From NCBI GenBank assembly GCA_963971225.1, contig CAXARI010000118.1, positions 1 to 64,000 on the forward strand: DNA of 64,000 nt, in the 5' to 3' direction. Every line of letters starts with the position of its first letter. Position 1 is the first letter of the stretch. Both the position numbers and the translations under genes were made by a program. The notes under the pieces were generated by a model. It saw nothing but the letters and a program-made list of their open reading frames with translations, searched no databases and was not told the origin of the DNA. The stretch comes from Melieria omissa. Lineage: Eukaryota; Arthropoda; Insecta; Diptera; Ulidiidae. This document shows positions 1-14,219 of the stretch, piece after piece.

Positions 1-510
1 GAGCTTTCATAAATGGGGTCAATCTTCTCGCTATCTCAACTAATGCAGGAGAATTTCGTTGTGGAAAAGTGATATCGACCACATGATACATCTATATCAG
101 GGGGTGCCCAAAATCTTCTTATGGAAAAGCAAAAACCAATACATGTAAAGTTGCCCAAAAAAAATGCAAACAAATTATTTAATTAGTTGAATTAGTTGAA
201 AGCACATTGTGCATTTCGCTTGACCCTTAAAATTATAAGTGAAAAAAATATAATGTTCCCATTTGTCATTGCCGAAAGGCCAACCAATCGCCAAAACAAA
301 AACTACAACAACAAAAGCATATAATTTTTTTTCATACATACAATTTCTTGAGGCAACAAAACAAAAATCCGCGCAGCCCCCACACGTGTTGCTTCGTTGC
401 TGTCACAACAACGACTGATTGAAAGAATGCACCTCTGATCTAAATAATCAATCAAATGCTTGTGGAACCTAAGTACGCACAATCACTTTAATCAAAATGG
501 CGTCAAAATT

Positions 511-1176
511 AAGCCAGAGTGACCACCTTTCACCAATTTGGTAAATAAAAAAAATATCCCACCGGCAGCATGATCGAAATTATGGCTGTTAAATCTCGAC
601 CCGTTAACGGATTTTAATAATATTATGCCTTAGCTAGACTCGTATGCTTTCTATAATGATATCAATCATCCTTCTATACCCCAAGGTTCGAAAGCAAATC
701 GATTTGGAACGGTGACTTTGAAAAAATTGCTACTTGGGTGCAACCACTAAAATGCTTGTCAACACCAAATGCATAAGTGCATTTTAATAATTGACCCCTT
801 AAAATTTAGCCAGAGTCTTATGCTTTCTATATTGGTCCCTACCTTTTCATTATCCGTCAGGAATAATGAGCATATCGATGCGCAAGGATAACATTGAAAA
901 ACTGCCTATTACAAAATACACACTCACCACTAAAGTGCTTATAGATTCCAAACGGTATGGGTTACGTTAATAAAAAACCCCTTAAAATGTAGCTAGAGAT
1001 TGCAGCTTTATCAAATTATATCAATAATTTGATTACTATTAGGCAATCATGAACAGATCGATGCGCAAGAGTGACATTAAATGGCTGACTACTGCAAAAT
1101 CGATAAAATGCTTGTAAAATATGATGATTCTAGGTTTATAGAAAAAATAATAACCTTAAAACCTAGCTGGAGTTTT
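511..1176. repeat. Nested ~175-bp sub-repeats inside one monomer (example)
   Basis: Within the first monomer a motif close to CCTTAAAAT.TAGC.AGAG recurs. The TAGC (or AAGC) anchor falls near 511, 631, 807, 990 and 1164, giving spacings of about 120, 176, 183 and 174 bp. After the anchor, several blocks share further words: TATGCTTTCTAT, ATCGATGCGCAAG, ACATT...GGCTGCCTA or ...ACTGCCTA, and CACTAAA(A/G)TGCTT. These are diverged copies of a shorter ancestral unit. The other half of the monomer (about 1-480) does not show the pattern clearly. Confidence 0.75.
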
Positions 1177-4100
1177 GAGCTTTCATAAATGGGGTCAATC
1201 TTCTCGCTATCTCAAATAATGCAGGAGAATTTCGTTGTGGAAAAGTGATATCGACCACATGATACATCTATATCAGGGGTGCCCAAAATCTTCTTATGGA
1301 AAAGCAAAAACCAATACATGTAAAGTTGCCCAAAAAAATGCAAACAAATTATTTAATTAATTGAATTAGTTGAAAGCACATTGTGCATTTCGCTTGACCC
1401 TTAAAATTATAAGTGAAAAAAATATAATCTTCCCATTTGTCATTGCCGAAAGGCCAACCAATCGCCAAAACAAAAACTACAACAACAAAAGCATCTAATT
1501 TTTTTTCATACATAGAATTTCTTGAGGCAACAAAACAAAAATCCGCGCAGCCCCCACACGTGTTGCTTCGTTGCTGTCACAACAACGACTGATTGAAAGA
1601 ATGCACCTCTGATCTATATAACCAATCAAATGCTTGTGGAACCTAAGTACGCACAATCACTTTAATCAAAATGGCGTCAAAATTAAGCCAGAGTGACCAC
1701 CCTTCACCAATTTGGTAAATAAAAAAAATATCTCACCGGCAGCATGATCGAAATTATGGCTCTTAAATCTCGACCCGTTAACGGATTTTAATAATATTAT
1801 GACTTATGATTTAGCTAGACTCGTATGCTTTCTATAATGCTATCAATCATCCTTCTATACCCCAAGGTTCGAAAGCAAATCGATTTGAAAAAATTGCTAC
1901 TTGGGTGCAACCACTAAAATGCTTGTCAACACCAAATGCATAAGTGCATATTAATAATTGACCCCTTAAAATTTAGCCAGACTCTTATGCTTTCTATATT
2001 GGTCCCTACCTTTTCATTATCCTTCAGGAATAATGTGCATATCGATGCGCAAGGATAACATTGAAAAACTGCCTATTACAAAATACACACTCACCACTAA
2101 AGTGCTTATAGATTCCAAACGGTATGGGTTACGTTAATCAAAAACCCCTTAAAATGTAGCTAGAGATTGCAGCTTTATCAAATTAAATCAATAATTTGAT
2201 TACTATTCGGCAATCATGAACAGATCGATGCCCAAGAGTGACATTAAATGGCTGCCTACTGCAAAATCGATAAAATGCTTATAAAATATGATGATTCTAG
2301 GTTTATAGAAAAAATAATAACCTTAGAACCTAGCTGGAGTTTTGAGCTTTCATAAATGGGGTCAATCTTCTCGCTATCTCAAATAATGCAGGAGAATTTC
2401 GTTGTGGAAAAGTGATATCGACCACATGATACATCTATATCAGGGGTGCCCAAAATCTTCTTATGGAAAAGCAAAAACCAATACATGTAAAGTTGCCCAA
2501 AAAAAATGCAAACAAATTATTTAATTAATTGAATTAGTTGAAAGCACATTGTGCATTTCGCTTGACCCTTAAAATTATAAGTGAAAAAAATATAATGTTC
2601 CCATTTGTCATTGCCGAAAGGCCAACCAATCGCGAAAACAAAAACTACAACAACAAAAGCATCTAATTTTTTTTCATACATAGAATTTCTTGAGGCAACA
2701 AAACAAAAATCAGCGCAGCCCCCACACGTGTTGCTTCGTTGCTGTCACAACAACGACTGATTGAAAGAATGCACCTCTGATCTACATAATCAATCAAATG
2801 CTTGTGGAACCTAACTACGCACAATCACTTTAATCAAAATGGCGTCAAAATTAAGCCAGAGTGACCACCTTTCACCAATTTGGTAAATAAAAAAAATATC
2901 CCACCGCCAGCATGATCGAAATTATGGCTGTTAAATCTCGACCCGTTAACGGATTTTAATAATATTATGCCTTATTATTTAGCTAGACTCGTATGCTTTC
3001 TATAATGGTATCAATCATCCTTCTATGCCCCAAGGTTCGAAAGCAAATCGATTTGGAACGGTGACTTTGAAAAAATTGCTACTTGGGTGCAACCACTAAA
3101 ATGCTTGTCAACACCAAATGCATAAGTGCATATTAATAATTGACCCCTTAAAATTTAGCCAGAGTCTTATGCTTTCTATATTGGTCCCTAACTTTTCATT
3201 ATCCGTCAGGAATAATGAGCATATCGATGCGCAAGGATAACATTGAAAAACTGCCTATTACAAAATACACACTCACCACTAAAGTGCTTATAGATTCCAA
3301 ACGGTATGGGTTACGTTAATAAAAAACCCCTTAAAATGTAGCTAGAGATTGCAGCTTTATCAAATTAAATCAATAATTTCATTACTATTAGGCAATCATG
3401 AACAGATCGATGCGCAAGAGTGACATTAAATGGCTGACTACTGCAAAATCGATAAAATGCTTGTAAAATATGATGATTCTAGGTTTATAGAAAAAATAAT
3501 AACCTTAAAACCTAGCTGGAGTTTTAAGCTTTCATAAATGGGGTCAATCTTCTCGCTATCTCAAATAATGCAGGAGAATTTCGTTGTGGAAAAGTGATAT
3601 CGACCACATGATACATCTATATCAGGGGTGCCCAAAATCTTCTTATGGAAAAGCAAAAACCAATACATGTAAAGTTGCCCAAAAAAATGCAAACAAATTA
3701 TTTAATTAATTGAATTAGTTGAAAGCACATTGTGCATTTCGCTTGACCCTTAAAATTATAAGTGAACAAAATATGATGTTCCCATTTGTCATTGCCGAAA
3801 GGCCAACCAATCGCCAAAACAAAAACTACAACAACAAAAGCATCTAATTTTTTTTCATACATAGAATTTCTTGAGGCAACAAAACAAAAATCAGCGCAGC
3901 CCCCACACGTGTTGCTTCGTTGCTGTCACAACAACGACTGATTGAAAGAATGCACCTCTGATCTACATAATCAATCAAATGCTTGTGGAACCTAACTACG
4001 CACAATCACTTTAATCAAAATGGCGTCAAAATTAAGCCAGAGTGACCACCTTTCACCAATTTGGTAAATAAAAAAAATATCCCACCGGCAGCATGATCGA

Positions 4101-4706
4101 AATTATGGCTCTTAAATCTCGACCCGTTAACGGATTTTAATAATATTATGCCTTATTATTTAGCTAGACTCGTATGCTTTCTATAATGGTATCAATCATC
4201 CTTCTATACCCCAAGGTTCGAAAGCAAATCGATTTGGAACGGTGACTTTGAAAAAATTGCTACTTGGGTGCAACCACTAAAATGATTGTCAACACCAAAT
4301 GCATAAGTGCATATTAATAATTGACCCCTTAAAATTTAGCCAGAGTCTTATGCTTTCTATGTTGGTCCCTACCTTTTCATTATCCGTCAGGAATAATGAG
4401 CATATCGATGCGCAAGGATAACATTGAAAAACTGCCTATTACAAAATACACACTCACCACTAAAGTGCTTATAGATTCCAAACGGTATGGGTTACGTTAA
4501 TAAGAAACCCCTTAAAATGTAGCTAGAGATTGCAGCTTTATCAAATAAAATCAATAAGTTGATTACTATTAGGCAATCATGAACAGATCGATGCGCAAGA
4601 GTGACATTAAATGGCTGCCTACTGCAAAATCGATAAAATGCTTGTAAAATATGATGATTCTAGGTTTATAGAAAAAATAATAACCTTAAAACCTAGCTGG
4701 AGTTTT

Positions 4707-5468
4707 GAGCTTTCATAAATGGGGTCAATCTTCTCGCTATCTCAAATAATGCAGGAGAATTTCGTTGTGGAAAAGTTATATCGACCACATGATACATCTA
4801 TATCAGGGGTGCCCAAAGTCTTCTTATGGAAAAGCAAAAACTAATACATGTAAAGTTGCCCAAAAAATGCAAACAAATTATTTAATTAATTGAATTAGTT
4901 GAAAGCACATTGTGCATTTCGCTTGACCCTTAAAATTATAAGTGAAAAAAATATTATGTTCCCATTTGTCATTGCCGAAAGGCCAACCAATCGCCAAAAC
5001 AAAAACTACAACAACAAAAGCATCTAATTTTTTTTCATACATACAATTTCTTGAGGCAACAAAACAAAAATCCGCGCAGCCCCCACACGTGTTGCTTCGT
5101 TGCTGTCATAACAACGACTGATTGAAAGAATGCACCTCTGATCTATATAACCAATCAAATGCTTGTGGAACCTAAGTACGCACAATCATAATAATAATTA
5201 TTACAAAATACACACTCACCACTAAAGTGCTTATAGATTCCAAACGGTATGGGTTACGTTAATAAAAAACCCCTTAAAATGTAGCTAGAGATTGCAGCTT
5301 TATCAAATTAAATCAATAATTTGATTACTATTCGGCAATCATGAACAGATCGATGCGCAAGAGTGACATTAAATGGCTGCCTACTGCAAAATCGATAAAA
5401 TGCTTGTAAAATATGATGATTCTAGGTTTATAGAAAAAATAATAACCTTAAAACCTAGCTGGAGTTTT
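4707..5468 (-). repeat. Shortened satellite monomer (762 bp, 'E' type)
   Basis: This monomer lacks about 420 bp between the ...CGCACAATCA block and the ...ATTACAAAATACACAC block. At the junction (about 5187-5203) there is a short run of TAA/ATT triplets. Read on the other strand the junction is TTTTGTAAT then AATTATTATTATGATTG, the same AT-rich tail that ends each SINE copy in the right arm. Confidence 0.9.
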
Positions 5469-8400
5469 GAGCTTTCATAAATGGGGTCAATCTTCTCGCT
5501 ATCTCAAATAATGCAGGAGAATTTCGTTGTGGAAAAGTGATATCGACCACATGATACATCTATATCAGTGGTGCCCAAAATCTTCTTATGGAAAAGCAAA
5601 AACCAGTACATTTAAAGTTGCCCCAAAAATGCAAACAAATTATTTAATTAATTGAATTAGTTGAAAGCACATTGTGCATTTCGCTTGACCCTTAAAATTA
5701 TAAGTGAAAAAAATATAATGTTCCCATTTGTCATTGCCGAAAGGCCAACCAATCGCCAAAACAAAAACTACAACAACAAAAGCATCTAATTTTTTTTCAT
5801 ACATAGAATTTCTTGAGGCAACAAAACAAAAATCCGCGCAGCCCCCACACGTGTTGCTTCGTTGCTGTCACAACAACGACTGATTGAAAGAATGCACTTC
5901 TGATCTATATAACCAATCAAATGCTTGTGGAACCTAAGTACGCACAATCACTTTAATCAAAATGGCGTCAAAATTAAGCCAGAGTGACCACCTTTCACCA
6001 ATTTGGTAAATAAAAAAAATATCCCACCGGCAGCATGATCGAAATTATGGCTGTTAAATCTCGACCCGTTAACGGATTTTAATAATATTATGCCTTAGCT
6101 AGACTCGTATGCTTTCTATAATGGTATCAATCATCCTTCTATACCCCAAGGTTCGAAAGCAAATCGATTTGGAACGGTGACTTTGAAAAAATTGCTACTT
6201 GGGTGCAACCACTAAAATGCTTGTCAACACCAAATGCATAAGTGCATATTAATAATTGACCCCTTAAAATTTAGCCGGAGTCTTATGCTTTCTATATTGG
6301 TCCCTACCTTTTCATTATCCGTCAGGAATAATGAGCATATCGATGCGCAAGGATAACATTGAAAAACTGCCTATTACAAAATACACACTCACCACTAAAG
6401 TGCTTATAGATTCCAAACGGTATGGGTTACGTTAATAAAAAACCCCTTAAAATGTAGCTAGAGATTGCAGCTTTATCAAATTTAATCAATAATTTGATTA
6501 CTATTCGGCAATCATGAACAGATCGATGCGCAAGGGTGACATTAAATGGCTGCCTACTGCAAAATCGATAAAATGCTTATAAAATATGATGATTCTAGGT
6601 TTATAGAAAAAATAATAACCTTAGAACCTAGCTGGAGTTTTGAGCTTTCATAAATGGGGTCAATCTTCTCGCTATCTCAGATAATGCAGGAGAATTTCGT
6701 TGTGGAAAAGTGATATCGACCACATGATACATCTATATCAGGGGTGCCCAAAATCTTCTTATGGAAAAGCAAAAACCAATACATGTAAAGTTGCCCAAAA
6801 AAAATGCAAACAAATTATTTAATTAATTGAATTAGTTGAAAGCACATTGTGCATTTCGCTTGACCCTTAAAATTATAAGTGAAAAAAATATAATGTTCCC
6901 ATTTGTCATTGCCGAAAGGCCAACCAATCGCCAAAACAAAAACTACAACAACAAAAGCATCTAATTTTTTTTCATACATAGAATTTCTTGAGGCAACAAA
7001 ACAAAAATCAGCGCAGCCCCCACACGTGTTGCTTCGTTGCTGTCACAACAACGACTGATTGAAAGAATGCACCTCTGATCTACATAATCAATCAAATGCT
7101 TGTGGAACCTAACTACGCACAATCACTTTAATCAAAATGGCGTCAAAATTAAGCCAGAGTGACCACCTTTCACCAATTTGGTAAATAAAAAAAATATCCC
7201 ACCGCCAGCATGATCGAAATTATGGCTGTTAAATCTCGACCCGTTAACGGATTTTAATAATATTATGCCTTATTATTTAGCTAGACTCGTATGCTTTCTA
7301 TAATGGTATCAATCATCCTTCTATACCCCAAGGTTCGAAAGCAAATCGATTTGGAACGGTGACTTTGAAAAAATTGCTACTTGGGTGCAACCACTAAAAT
7401 GCTTGTCAACACCAAATGCATAAGTGCATATTAATAATTGACCCCTTAAAATTTAGCCAGAGTCTTATGCTTTCTATATTGGTCCCTAACTTTTCATTAT
7501 CCGTCAGGAATAATGAGCATATCGATGCGCAAGGATAACATTGAAAAACTGCCTATTACAAAATACACACTCACCACTAAAGTGCTTATAGATTCCAAAC
7601 GGTATGGGTTACGTTAATAAAAAACCCCTTAAAATGTAGCTAGAGATTGCAGCTTTATCAAATTAAATCAATAATTTGATTACTATTACGCAATCATGAA
7701 CAGATCGATGCGCAAGAGTGACATTAAATGGCTGCCTACTGCAAAATCGATAAAATGCTTGTAAAATATGATGATTCTAGGTTTATAGAAAAACTAATAA
7801 CCCTAAAACCTAGCTGGAGTTTTGAGCTTTCATAAATGGGGTCAATCTTCTCGCTATCTCAAATAATGCAGGAGAATTTCGTTGTGGAAAAGTGATATCG
7901 ACCACATGATACATCTATATCAGGGGTGCCCAAAATCTTCTTATGGAAAAGCAAAAACCAATACATGTAAAGTTGCCCAAAAAAATGCAAACAAATTATT
8001 TAATTAATTGAATTAGTTGAAAGCACATTGTGCATTTCGCTTGACCCTTAAAATTATAAGTGAACAAAATATAATGTTCCCATTTGTCATTGCCGAAAGG
8101 CCAACCAATCGCCAAAACAAAAACTACAACAACAAAAGCATCTAATTTTTTTTCATACATAGAATTTCTTGAGGCAACAAAACAAAAATCAGCGCAGCCC
8201 CCACACGTGTTGCTTCGTTGCTGTCACAACAACGACTGATTGAAAGAATGCACCTCTGATCTATATAACCAATCAAATGCTTGTGGAACCTAAGTACGCA
8301 CAATCACTTTAATCAAAATGGCGTCAAAATTAAGCCAGAGTGACCACCTTTCACCAATTTGGTAAATAAAAAAAATATCCCACCGGCAGCATGATCGAAA

Positions 8401-11400
8401 TTATGGCTGTTAAATCTCGACCCGTTAACGGATTTTAATAATATTATGCCTTAGCTAGACTCGTATGCTTTCTATAATGGTATCAATCATCCTTCTATAC
8501 CCCAAGGTTCGAAAGCAAATCGATTTGGAACGGTGACTTTGAAAAAATTGCTACTTGGGTGCAACCACTAAAATGCTTGTCAACACCAAATGCATAAGTG
8601 CATATTAATAATTGACCCCTTAAAATTTAGCCAGAGTCTTATGCTTTCTATATTGGTCCCTACCTTTTCATTATCCGTCAGGAATAATGAGCATATCGAT
8701 GCGCAAGGATAACATTGAAAAACTGCCTATTACAAAATACACACTCACCACTAAAGTGCTTATAGATTCCAAACGGTATGGGTTACGTTAATAAAAAACC
8801 CCTTAAAATGTAGCTAGAGATTGCAGCTTTATCACATTAAATCAATAATTTCATTACTATTAGGCAATCATGAACAGATCGATGCGCAAGAGTGACATTA
8901 AATGGCTGACTACTGCAAAATCGATAAAATGCTTGTAAAATATGATGATTCTAGGTTTATAGAAAAAGTAATAACCTTAAAACCTAGCTGGAGTTTTGAG
9001 CTTTCATAAATGGGGTCAATCTTCTCGCTATCTCAAATAATGCAGGAGAATTTCGTTGTGGAAAAGTGATATCGACCACATGATACATCTATATCAGGGG
9101 TGCCCAAAGTCTTCTTATGGAAAAGCAAAAACCAATACATTTAAAGTTGCCCAAAAAAATGCAAACAAATTATTTAATTAATTGAATTAGTTGAAAGCAC
9201 ATTGTGCATTTCGCTTGACCCTTAAAATTATAAGTGAAAAAAATATAATGTTCCCATTGGTCATTGCCGAAAGGCCAACCAATCGCCAAAACAAAAACTA
9301 CAACAACAAAAGCATCTAATTTTTTTTCATACATAGAATTTCTTGAGGCAACAAAACAAAAATCCGCGCAGCCCCCATACGTGTTGCTTCGTGGCTGTCA
9401 CAACAACGACTGATTGAAAGAATGCACCTCTGATCTATATAACCAATCAAATGCTTGTGGAACCTAAGTACGCACAATCACTTTAATCAAAATGGCGTCA
9501 AAATTGAGCCAGAGTGACCACCTTTCACCAATTTGGTAAATAAAAAAAATATCCCACCGGCAGCATGATCGAAATTATGGCTCTTAAATCTCGACCCGTT
9601 AACGGATTTTAATAATATTATGACTTATGATTTAGCTAGACTCGTATGCTTTCTATAATGCTATCAATCATCCTTCTATACCCCAAGGTTCGAAAGCAAA
9701 TCGATTTGAAAAAATTGCTACTTGGGTGCAACCACTAAAATGCTTGTCAACACCAAATGCATAAGTGCATATTAATAATTGACCCCTTAAAATTTAGCCA
9801 GACTCTTATGCTTTCTATATTGGTCCCTACCTTTTCATTATCCTTCAGGAATAATGAGCATATCGATGCGCAAGGATAACATTGAAAAACTGCCTATTAC
9901 AAAATACACACTCACCACTAAAGTGCTTATAGATTCCAAACGGTATGGGTTACGTTAATAAAAAACCCCTTAAAATGTAGCTAGAGATTGCAGCTTTATC
10001 AAATTTAATCAATAATTTGATTACTATTCGGCAATCATGAACAGATCGATGCGCAAGGGTGACATTAAATGGCTGCCTACTGCAAAATCGATAAAATGCT
10101 TATAAAATATGATGATTCTAGGTTTATAGAAAAAATAATAACCTTAAAACCTATCTGGAGTTTTGAGCTTTCATAAATGGGGTCAATCTTCTCGCTATCT
10201 CAGATAATGCAGGAGAATTTCGTTGTGGAAAAGTGATATCGACCACATGATACATCTATATCAGGGGTGCCCAAAATCTTCTTATGGAAAAGCAAAAACC
10301 AATACATGTAAAGTTGCCCAAAAAAAATGCAAACAAATTATTTAATTAATTGAATTAGTTGAAAGCACATTGTGCATTTCGCTTGACCCTTAAAATTATA
10401 AGTGAAAAAAATATAATGTTCCCATTTGTCATTGCCGAAAGGCCAACCAATCGCCAAAAAAAAACTACAACAACAAAAGCATCTAATTTTTTTTCATACA
10501 TAGAATTTCTTGAGGCAACAAAACAAAAATCAGCGCAGCCCCCACACGTGTTGCTTCGTTGCTGTCACAACAACGACTGATTGAAAGAATGCACCTCTGA
10601 TCTACATAATCAATCAAATGCTTGTGGAACCTAACTACGCACAATCACTTTAATCAAAATGGCGTCAAAATTAAGCCAGAGTGACCACCTTTCACCAATT
10701 TGGTAAATAAAAAAAATATCCCACCGCCAGCATGATCGAAATTATGGCTGTTAAATCTCGACCCGTTAACGGATTTTAATAATATTATGCCTTATTATTT
10801 AGCTAGACTCGTATGCTTTCTATAATGGTATCAATCATCCTTCTATACCCCAAGGTTCGAAAGCAAATCGATTTGGAACGGTGACTTTGAAAAAATTGCT
10901 ACTTGGGTGCAACCACTAAAATGATTGTCAACACCAAATGCATAAGTGCATATTAATAATTGACCCCTTAAAATTTAGCCAGAGTCTTATGCTTTCTATA
11001 TTGGTCCCTACCTTTTCATTATCCGTCAGGAATAATGAGCATATCGATGCGCAAGGATAACATTGAAAAACTGCCTATTACAAAATACACACTCACCACT
11101 AAAGTGCTTATAGATTCCAAACGGTATGGGTTACGTTAATAAAAAACCCCTTAAAATGTAGCTAGAGATTGCAGCTTTATCAAATTAAATCAATAATTTG
11201 ATTACTATTACGCAATCATGAACAGATCGATGCGCAAGAGTGACATTAAATGGCTGCCTACTGCAAAATCGATAAAATGCTTGTAAAATATGATGATTCT
11301 AGGTTTATAGAAAAACTAATAACCCTAAAACCTAGCTGGAGTTTTGAGCTTTCATAAATGGGGTCAATCTTCTCGCTATCGCAAATAATGCAGGAGAATT

Positions 11401-12519
11401 TCGTTGTGGAAAAGTGATATCGACCACATGATACATCTATATCAGGGGTGCCCAAAATCTTCTTATGGAAAAGCAAAAACCAATACATGTAAAGTTGCCC
11501 AAAAAAATGCAAACAAATTATTTAATTAATTGAATTAGTTGAAAGCACATTGTGCATTTCGCTTGACCCTTAAAATTATAAGTGAACAAAATATAATGTT
11601 CCCATTTGTCATTGCCGAAAGGCCAACCAATCGCCAAAACAAAAACTACAACAACAAAAGCATCTAATTTTTTTTCATACATAGAATTTCTTGAGGCAAC
11701 AAAACAAAAATCAGCGCAGCCCCCACACGTGTTGCTTCGTTGCTGTCACAACAACGACTGATTGAAAGAATGCACCTCTGATCTATATAACCAATCAAAT
11801 GCTTGTGGAACCTAAGTACGCACAATCACTTTAATCAAAATGGCGTCAAAATTAAGCCAGGGTGACCACCTTTCACCAATTTGGTAAATAAAAAAAATAT
11901 CCCACCGGCAGCATGATCGAAATTTTGGCTGTTAAATCTCGACCCGTTAACGGATTTTAATAATATTATGCCTTAGCTAGACTCGTATGCTTTCTATAAT
12001 GGTATCAATCATCCTTCTATACCCCAAGGTTCGAAAGCAAATCGATTTGGAACGGTGACTTTGAAAAAATTGCTACTTGGGTGCAACCACTAAAATGCTT
12101 GTCAACACCAAATGCATAAGTGCATATTAATAATTGACCCCTTAAAATTTAGCCAGAGTCTTATGCTTTCTATATTGGTCCCTACCTTTTCATTATCCGT
12201 CAGGAATAATGAGCATATCGATGCGCAAGGATAACATTGAAAAACTGCCTATTACAAAATACACACTCACCACTAAAGTGCTTATAGATTCCAAACGGTA
12301 TGGGTTACGTTAATAAAAAACCCCTTAAAATGTAGCTAGAGATTGCAGCTTTATCAAATTAAATCAATAATTTCATTACTATTAGGCAATCATGAACAGA
12401 TCGATGCGCAAGAGTGACATTAAATGGCTGACTACTGCAAAATCGATAAAATGCTTGTAAAATATGATGATTCTAGGTTTATAGAAAAAATAATAACCTT
12501 AAAACCTAGCTGGAGTTTT

Positions 12520-13213
12520 GAGCTTTCATAAATGGGGTCAATCTTCTCGCTATCTCAAATAATGCAGGAGAATTTCGTTGTGGAAAAGTGATATCGACCA
12601 CATGATACATCTATATCAGGGGTGCCCAAAGTCTTTTTATGGAAAAGCAAAAACCAATACATGTAAAGTTGCCCAAAAAATGCAAACAAATTATTTAATT
12701 AATTGAATTAGTTGAAAGCACATTGTGCATTTCGCTTGACCCTTAAAATTATAAGTGAAAAAATATTATATTGCCGAAAGGCCAACCAATCGCCAAAACA
12801 AAAACTACAACAACAAAAGCATCTAATTTTTTTTCATACATACAATTTCTTGAGGCAACAAAACAAAAATCCGCGCAGCCCCCACACGTGTTGCTTCGTT
12901 GCTGTCACAACAACGACTGATTGAAAGAATGCACCTCTGATCTATATAACCAATCAAATGCTTGTGGAACCTAAGTACGCACAATCATAATAATAATTAT
13001 TACAAAATACACACTCACCACTAAAGTGCTTATAGATTCCAAACGGTATGGGTTACGTTAATAAAAAACCCCTTAAAATGTAGCTAGAGATTGCAGCTTT
13101 ATCAAATTAAATCAATAATTTGATTACTATTCGGCAATCATGAACAGATCGATGCGCAAGAGTGACATTAAATGGCTGCCTACTGCAAAATCGATAAAAT
13201 GCTTGTAAAATAT
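12520..13213 (-). repeat. Second 'E' type shortened monomer, cut by LTR insertion
   Basis: It has the same junction as the monomer at 4707, here at about 12986-13002. The two junctions are 7,799 bp apart, which is seven monomers. The monomer stops at ATAT (13210-13213), where an LTR begins. Confidence 0.9.
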
Positions 13214-13515
13214 TGATACTATGAGAAATTCTGTGCCGCACTGTACAGGAATGCCTTTCTCCGCACGAATGTTTTCCAAGCATACTTTTAGGCATGCACT
13301 GTGAAGTACAGCAATACTGTTATAAATTCGCTTGGTATAGTCCGATATGGCAAGGATGGTTCTCGAAATGGGCTGTGCGAGAATGGTCGAGCGCTTTCCA
13401 ATTAGAAGTTGCAAGAAACTTCGGCGCGATAAGAAAAGTGGTATAAAAGCAGCAGTGGCAGCGCAAGGGGTTGAGTCTGTGTTGAGCAAGCAAAGTGGTA
13501 ACAACCCTACAAGAA

Positions 13516-13553
13516 CACTACCGGTTATATAACCGGTTATATAACTGGTAGTG
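13516..13553. repeat. Inverted repeat near left end of the insert
   Basis: An imperfect 38-bp palindrome (arms CACTACCGGTTATAT and its near complement, one mismatch) encloses the perfect 18-bp palindrome ACCGGTTATATAACCGGT. Confidence 0.85.
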
Positions 13554-13753
13554 TATAACTGATATATCTGTTAGCGTCCTGAACAAAGTTTCAGTTAGAT
13601 TTGTTCAGAGCGTGTGAAAAATCTGACGGAAACTCTTGTGTACATGTGATTTTGTATCACCTTCCAACGCACGCACTTTAAAGCCTGAACAAGCGTATAG
13701 CCATCTCGCTCACTTAGTTAGCTATGACGGATATATTGGTTAGACATAACAGG

Positions 13754-13783
13754 TAGTCCTAACGTATATATTTGTTAGGACTA
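13754..13783. repeat. Hairpin, 10-bp perfect arms
   Basis: The arms TAGTCCTAAC and GTTAGGACTA are perfect complements separated by 10 bases. Confidence 0.85.
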
Positions 13784-13915
13784 ACGTACAAATCGGGTAT
13801 ATATAACCGAAATATCAGTTAGATCTATCGGGTAGTAAAAAGAAGAAGAAGAAGACACAATTATATAAAAGTATTTGTTTTTTATTTAATTTTTTTCATT
13901 CATTTGCTGTTATTT

Positions 13916-13949
13916 ACTGTCCTCCAGTTTTAACAAACTGGAGGACAGT
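13916..13949. repeat. Hairpin, 15-bp perfect arms, TAAC loop
   Basis: The arms ACTGTCCTCCAGTTT and its exact complement flank a 4-base loop. A smaller hairpin (ACAGTT/AACTGT) follows at 13945-13958. In a MITE-like element this may be subterminal structure; as RNA it would resemble a strong stem-loop. Confidence 0.85.
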
Positions 13950-14219
13950 TTTAACTGTCACTGTCATCCTCTTCTTCATGGGCGTTGAACCTTTGTCGTT
14001 ATATTTTCCGGTCTTGAACGTTTGTTTGTACATTTTAGGATCTGTAAAGAAATAAATGCTAGAAAAGATACACAGAGAAGCAGTAACGGTTTACTTACCA
14101 GATTTCTCAGGTTTTCTGTTCATTCTTATTATAATTATTATTATTTTTATTTAAACTTGAACTCGCAATTCTCGCACGTGATAATCGTAAGTTTGGCGGT
14201 CGTGTTTGTTTTACTTGTA

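Larger units (their letters stand above)
1..13213 (-). repeat. Satellite array, left arm (about 12 monomers of ~1.17 kb)
   Basis: This is a head-to-tail array. Using the block that begins GAGCTTTCATAAATGGGGTC as phase, monomers start at 1, 1177, 2344, 3526 (first base changed), 4707, 5469, 6642, 7824, 8998, 10165, 11346 and 12520. Lengths are 1176, 1167, 1182, 1181, 762, 1173, 1182, 1174, 1167, 1181 and 1174 bp, with the last monomer interrupted at 13213. Copies differ by a few percent, by eye. Orientation is opposite to the array after 14594, so I label this arm minus. No gene is visible; short open frames recur only because the monomer recurs. Variant classes recur at a distance of seven monomers. 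Confidence 0.97.

Noticed and set aside
1..13213. CRISPR array
   Set aside because: Repeats are 1.17 kb and contiguous with no unique spacers, and the genome is eukaryotic.
13127..13504. 125-codon minus-strand frame and similar frames at 37122 and 39916
   Set aside because: They are antisense to the LTR sense strand, include LTR promoter sequence, and occur only where the LTR occurs.
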